From Bradyrhizobium sp. Ash2021 (GTDB lineage: Bacteria > Pseudomonadota > Alphaproteobacteria > Rhizobiales > Xanthobacteraceae), in assembly GCF_031202265.1 (NCBI RefSeq), contig NZ_CP100604.1, positions 3,082,501 through 3,146,500 on the forward strand: a stretch of DNA of 64,000 nucleotides, given 5' to 3'. A program made the position numbers and the translations under genes. This document shows, piece after piece, positions 61,188-64,000 of this stretch (its first letter is position 1; each line of letters starts with the position of its first letter). Under the pieces are notes generated by a model. The model was not told the origin of the DNA, made no database searches, and saw only the letters and a list, made by a program, of their open reading frames with translations.

Positions 61188-61504
61188 TCGACGGTAATTG
61201 AGGCGGAGGCGGTTTCGGAAAAGCCCTTGTCGCCGATCCACTCGAATTCGAATTTTCCGCTCTCGGTCGCGGTGGTGAAGAAGGTGATGAACGGGTTGGC
61301 GGCGATGGCCTGAAAAAGGTCGGCGCGGAAGATCTCGGTGCCGTTGTAGCGGCAGCTGAAGCTCGTGATGATATCGCGCGGCACGACTTCGCCGGAGGCG
61401 AGGTGGCGATAGCCGGTCTCCATGATGTGCGACATCAAGGTCTTTATCTCGATGATGTCGCCGCGTTTTGCCGTGCGGGGTACGTTGATGAGGGCTGAAG
61501 GCAT
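61184..61504 (-). CDS. soxZ: Sulfur-carrier partner protein SoxZ
   Basis: 106 residues, normal length for SoxZ, with the immunoglobulin-like pattern KRGDIIEIKTLMSHIMETGY and a terminal FEFEWIGDKGFSETASASI. It has no signal peptide; SoxZ travels to the periplasm complexed with Tat-exported SoxY. Its ATG shares a base with the soxY stop. The ribosome site GAGGAGG lies inside the last codons of soxY, so the two genes are strictly coupled. Confidence 0.92.
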   Translation of the reverse strand: MPSALINVPRTAKRGDIIEIKTLMSHIMETGYRHLASGEVVPRDIITSFSCRYNGTEIFRADLFQAIAANPFITFFTTATESGKFEFEWIGDKGFSETASASITVE

Positions 61505-61983
61505 CAGATCACCTCCTCGGTGCAGGCGGCCAGCGTCACCACGACGTCGACACTGACGGACCAGAACGTATCGTCCGACAGCCGCGCGATGGCGACGACC
61601 TTCTGGCTGTCGGCGAGCCGGATGCGGGTCGAGACCTGCGCGCGGCCGGCGTGGGGGCCGAGATAGAAATTGCCGATATTGGGCTGCGGGTTCTTTTCGT
61701 TGAAGACGTGAATGCTCTTGACGTGGTTGTCCGCCGTCATCGGATTGGCGACACTGACCGTCATCGGCACCGTGTTGCCGTTCTCGACCAGCGGCGGAAT
61801 GTCGAGCTTGACCTTTCCGGTCCGCACCGCGGCTTCGCCGACCACGTTGCGGATCGCGGTGGCGAGCATCGCCGGCGTGGCTTCGGCGGGCCGCAGCGTC
61901 ACGATGGGGACAGCGCCCAGCACGGCCGCGCCGCCGGCGAGGCTGAGAAATTGGCGGCGGCTCGAATCACGGGGCTGGGGCAT
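61504..61983 (-). CDS. soxY: Sulfur-carrier protein SoxY with atypical C-terminus
   Basis: A 159-residue protein with a twin-arginine signal (SSRRQFLSLAGGAAVLG) and a SoxY core: VKLDIPPLVENGNTVPMTVS, HVKSIHVFNEKNPQPNIGNF, STRIRLADSQKVVAIARLSD. Classical SoxY ends in GGCGG, where the Cys carries the sulfur substrate on a flexible arm. Here the only candidate Cys sits in VTLAACTEEVI, five residues from the end, without the glycine arm. The EEV codons GAGGAGGTG serve as the soxZ ribosome site. The Cys may still be a carrier, but classic Sox chemistry is uncertain. Confidence 0.88.
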   Translation of the reverse strand: MPQPRDSSRRQFLSLAGGAAVLGAVPIVTLRPAEATPAMLATAIRNVVGEAAVRTGKVKLDIPPLVENGNTVPMTVSVANPMTADNHVKSIHVFNEKNPQPNIGNFYLGPHAGRAQVSTRIRLADSQKVVAIARLSDDTFWSVSVDVVVTLAACTEEVI

Positions 61984-61992
61984 GGTTGCTTC

Positions 61993-62451
61993 CTATTCGC
62001 GCAGCGTTGTCAGATACGCCACGATATCCTCGATCTGTTCGGCCGACAGGATCGGCTTGCCGCGCCAGGCCGGGCCGACACGGTTGAGGCCGTCGACGCG
62101 ATAATAGGACGGCATGATCGTCGCGGCATTGAGGCGGGAGGCGTCGACCAGCCGCAGCCGAAGCTGGCCCTCCGACCACCGGCTGCCGGAACCCGCAAGG
62201 CTCGGCGCCAGATCGCCCTGGAACTTCACTTCGGGAAATGGGCCGCTATGGCAGAGGATGCAAGTGTTTGACCGATCGATGACGAGCGCGTGTCCGCGTG
62301 CAACGTCGCCTCGCGTCGTCGTAAGCGATTCCGGAATGGCGTCGCCAACGATGGCATAGGAGCGCAAGGCCTGCGCGCCGGCCGGGCAGGGCAGCGCAAG
62401 CAGCGCCGCCGCGAGCCCGATCCCAATCATCAGGATTGCCGACCTAGCCAA
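61993..62451 (-). CDS. soxX: Monoheme c-type cytochrome SoxX
   Basis: The TTG at 62451, overlapping the fccB end by 8 nt, is preferred because it gives a signal peptide with a basic start (MARSAILMIGIGLAAALLAL, cleavage near GAQA). An ATG at 62430 would leave no charged n-region. The 152-residue product has one CILCH heme site and a candidate Met ligand in IMPSYYRVDGLN. SGPFPEVKFQGDLAPSLAG is typical of SoxX. It pairs with SoxA. Confidence 0.85.
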   Translation of the reverse strand: MARSAILMIGIGLAAALLALPCPAGAQALRSYAIVGDAIPESLTTTRGDVARGHALVIDRSNTCILCHSGPFPEVKFQGDLAPSLAGSGSRWSEGQLRLRLVDASRLNAATIMPSYYRVDGLNRVGPAWRGKPILSAEQIEDIVAYLTTLRE

Positions 62452-63718
62452 AGGCGTCCACCGTGATCGTCTTGAACCAGTTTTGCGCTTTCTCGGCTTC
62501 CTGCTGGCGAACGTCGCGCGGGGCATTGACCGGGCTTGTGTTGACTTCGACCTCGGCGAACTGGTCCTCTTTGGGCTGATAGATCCCCGACAGTGAGAAT
62601 GCATAGCCGGGCGCGACCGTGTTGTAGCAGGCGCCGTTCAGCCGGGGCATGTCGGGCGATTTGCCGGAAATCAGGTTCGCGATAATTGCGGCGCAGGCGT
62701 TGCCTTGCGCGTTCGCGGCCGATGCCGATTTCGGAATCTGTCCGGCGATGCAGGCGTCGCCGATGACGTGGACATCGGGCAGGAGCTTTGAGCCAAAGCT
62801 GACGGGATCGATCGGGCACCAGCCGGTGTTGTCGGCGGCGCCGGCGATCTCGGCGACGTGGCCGGCCTTTTGCGGCGGGATCACGCTGGCGACTTGCGCC
62901 GTGTAATTGCCGAAGTCGGTGACGATGGTGCCGGTCGCCGGATCGACCGAGGTGACCCGTCCGCCCTGCGACAGCGCGATCCGTTCGATCATGCCGGGAT
63001 ACAGTTCCTTCCAGGCGGCTTCGAACAATCGCTGCTGCGAAAAGCCATCCTTGGCGTCGAGGATCAGGATCTTCGAGCGCGGCTTTTTGGTCTTCAGATA
63101 ATGCGCGATCAGGCTGGCGCGCTCGTATGGCGCGGGCGGACAGCGCAAAGGTGCTGCGGGCACTGCCAGCACGACAACGCCGCCGTCCTCCATGGCTTCG
63201 ATCTGCCTTCGCAGCAGCGTCGTCTGCTCGCCGGCCTTCCAGGCGTGCGGCATCTTGAGGGATGCCGCTTCGTCATAGCCGGGCAATGCGTCGAAGCGCA
63301 GGTCGATGCCGGGCGCCAGCACCAGGCGGTCGTAGCTGACCGAACTTCCGTCGGCCAGGCCGACCGTGCGCGCGTGCGGATCGACCTTTGCGGCGGCCTG
63401 CGGAATCACGGTCACGCCATCGGCGGCGATTTTGTCATAGCCGAATTGCTGCGCTTCGATTTCCCGCAAGCCTGCGATCACCTCATTGCTGAACGGGCAG
63501 GCGGTAAAAATGCGGTTCGGCTCGATCAATGTCACCTGTAGCCTTGCATCGAGCTTCCGTAGTGCCCGCGCGCAGCTTGCGCCACCAAAGCCGCCGCCGA
63601 TCACGACGATACGCGCGGCGGATTGTGCGAACGACGGACACGACAAGGCCGCAGCCGCGGCAGAGGCGGCGATGCCGCGAGCGACAGCTCTGCGCGTCGG
63701 CCGGCCCGTGACGTCCAT
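62444..63718 (-). CDS. fccB: Flavocytochrome c sulfide dehydrogenase flavoprotein subunit (FccB/SoxF)
   Basis: 424 residues from the ATG (an in-frame GTG lies 6 nt upstream). A Tat-type leader GRPTRRAVARGIAASAAAAA is followed by the FAD motif VVIGGGFGGASCARAL, FTACPFSNEVIAG with a redox Cys, and the C-terminal region CYNTVAPGYAFSLSGIYQP typical of FccB. It oxidises sulfide in the periplasm and normally passes electrons to an FccA cytochrome; no separate fccA is visible, so SoxX or another cytochrome could accept. It heads soxX-Y-Z-A. Confidence 0.9.
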   Translation of the reverse strand: MDVTGRPTRRAVARGIAASAAAAALSCPSFAQSAARIVVIGGGFGGASCARALRKLDARLQVTLIEPNRIFTACPFSNEVIAGLREIEAQQFGYDKIAADGVTVIPQAAAKVDPHARTVGLADGSSVSYDRLVLAPGIDLRFDALPGYDEAASLKMPHAWKAGEQTTLLRRQIEAMEDGGVVVLAVPAAPLRCPPAPYERASLIAHYLKTKKPRSKILILDAKDGFSQQRLFEAAWKELYPGMIERIALSQGGRVTSVDPATGTIVTDFGNYTAQVASVIPPQKAGHVAEIAGAADNTGWCPIDPVSFGSKLLPDVHVIGDACIAGQIPKSASAANAQGNACAAIIANLISGKSPDMPRLNGACYNTVAPGYAFSLSGIYQPKEDQFAEVEVNTSPVNAPRDVRQQEAEKAQNWFKTITVDAFG

Positions 63719-63769
63719 AAGCACAATCCGAAAACCGGAGCGGCGGCCGTGAGGCCGCCGCTCGCTGCG

Positions 63770-64000
63770 TCAGGCGAAGGTGATGTTCTGGTCCCTCAGC
63801 GGCACCGAACGGATGCGTTTGCCCGTTGCCGCGAAATAGGCGTTGAGCACCGCCGGTCCAGCGACGCAGATGGTCGGCTCGCCGACGCCGCCCCAGAAGC
63901 CGCCGCTCGGCATGATGATTGATTCCACCTTCGGCATCTCGTTGATGCGCATCGAGTTGTAATTGTCGAAGTTGGACTGTTCGATCCGTCCGTCCTTCAC
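63770..64000 (-). CDS. C-terminal end of an IorB-like molybdopterin oxidoreductase, truncated by the window edge
   Basis: 76 codons of the 3' end of a gene continuing beyond base 64000; the GTG at the very edge is internal. The motif GGFWGGVGEPTICVAGPAVL, followed by NAYFAATGKRIRSVPL, is the standard C-terminus of xanthine-dehydrogenase-family molybdenum subunits, with the catalytic Glu in GVGEP. It lies 51 bp upstream of fccB on the same strand, so it may belong to the fccB-sox operon. It is the third Mo-hydroxylase large subunit in the window. Confidence 0.88.
   Translation of the reverse strand: MKDGRIEQSNFDNYNSMRINEMPKVESIIMPSGGFWGGVGEPTICVAGPAVLNAYFAATGKRIRSVPLRDQNITFA

Overview
The window is high-GC alphaproteobacterial chromosome, most likely Bradyrhizobium or a close relative (Nitrobacteraceae). 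The grounds are the codon bias, the gene families present, and several families of 85-500 bp intergenic repeats that I associate with that group from memory. I see no tRNA, rRNA, CRISPR array, transposase or replication origin. Almost everything is catabolic or transport machinery arranged as substrate-specific islands.

Region 1 (1-25.3 kb) is a set of catabolic and uptake operons. It holds hydantoinase/oxoprolinase-type hyuB (5' truncated) and hyuA, a Liv-type binding protein, a convergent enolase-superfamily gene and a cytosine-deaminase-like amidohydrolase, an NTF2-like protein, and a GntR/FCD regulator. An SsuABC/NMT1-type transporter, a second amidohydrolase, a double-length CaiB CoA-transferase, a complete Dpp/Opp-type peptide transporter and a single-chain biotin-dependent acyl-CoA carboxylase follow. 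TGCATGCA palindromes in two divergent intergenic regions are candidate operators for the GntR protein.

Region 2 (25.3-36.7 kb) opens with about 840 bp of non-coding repeats. It then carries a Baeyer-Villiger monooxygenase, a small beta-rich protein, a CYP153-like P450, a GMC oxidoreductase with a small partner, and a cytoplasmic HtrA-type protease. An alpha/beta hydrolase, MetY and PncB complete it.

Region 3 (36.7-55 kb) is the most interesting part: a nicotinate catabolic island that uses the reductive route known from the anaerobe Eubacterium barkeri. NicAB-type molybdenum hydroxylase would make 6-hydroxynicotinate. A 6-hydroxynicotinate reductase homologue would make 1,4,5,6-tetrahydro-6-oxonicotinate, and an enamidase homologue would open the ring to 2-formylglutarate. 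The reductase gene is translationally coupled to a UPF0280 gene (ApbE-like fold), a candidate for attaching the covalent flavin reported for the E. barkeri reductase. A Liv-type ABC transporter and a MarR regulator follow. GTATAC-centred palindromes occur in the nicA/hnr and enamidase/fpr intergenic regions. They tie a ferredoxin-NADP reductase, the likely electron supplier, into the same regulon although it lies 13 kb away. Inside the island sit a methanethiol-oxidase (SBP56) operon, a frameshifted remnant of a second enamidase, and two small lineage-type hypothetical genes.

Region 4 (55-64 kb, all minus strand) combines flavocytochrome-c sulfide dehydrogenase FccB and SoxXYZA with an IorAB-type molybdenum hydroxylase, a diheme cytochrome, an unknown exported protein and the end of another IorB-type gene. 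No soxB or soxCD is visible, and SoxY lacks the usual GGCGG tail.

Start codons were chosen from Shine-Dalgarno sequence, overlap with upstream genes and family length. Functional names rest on recognisable motifs and recalled family sequences, not on database searches.
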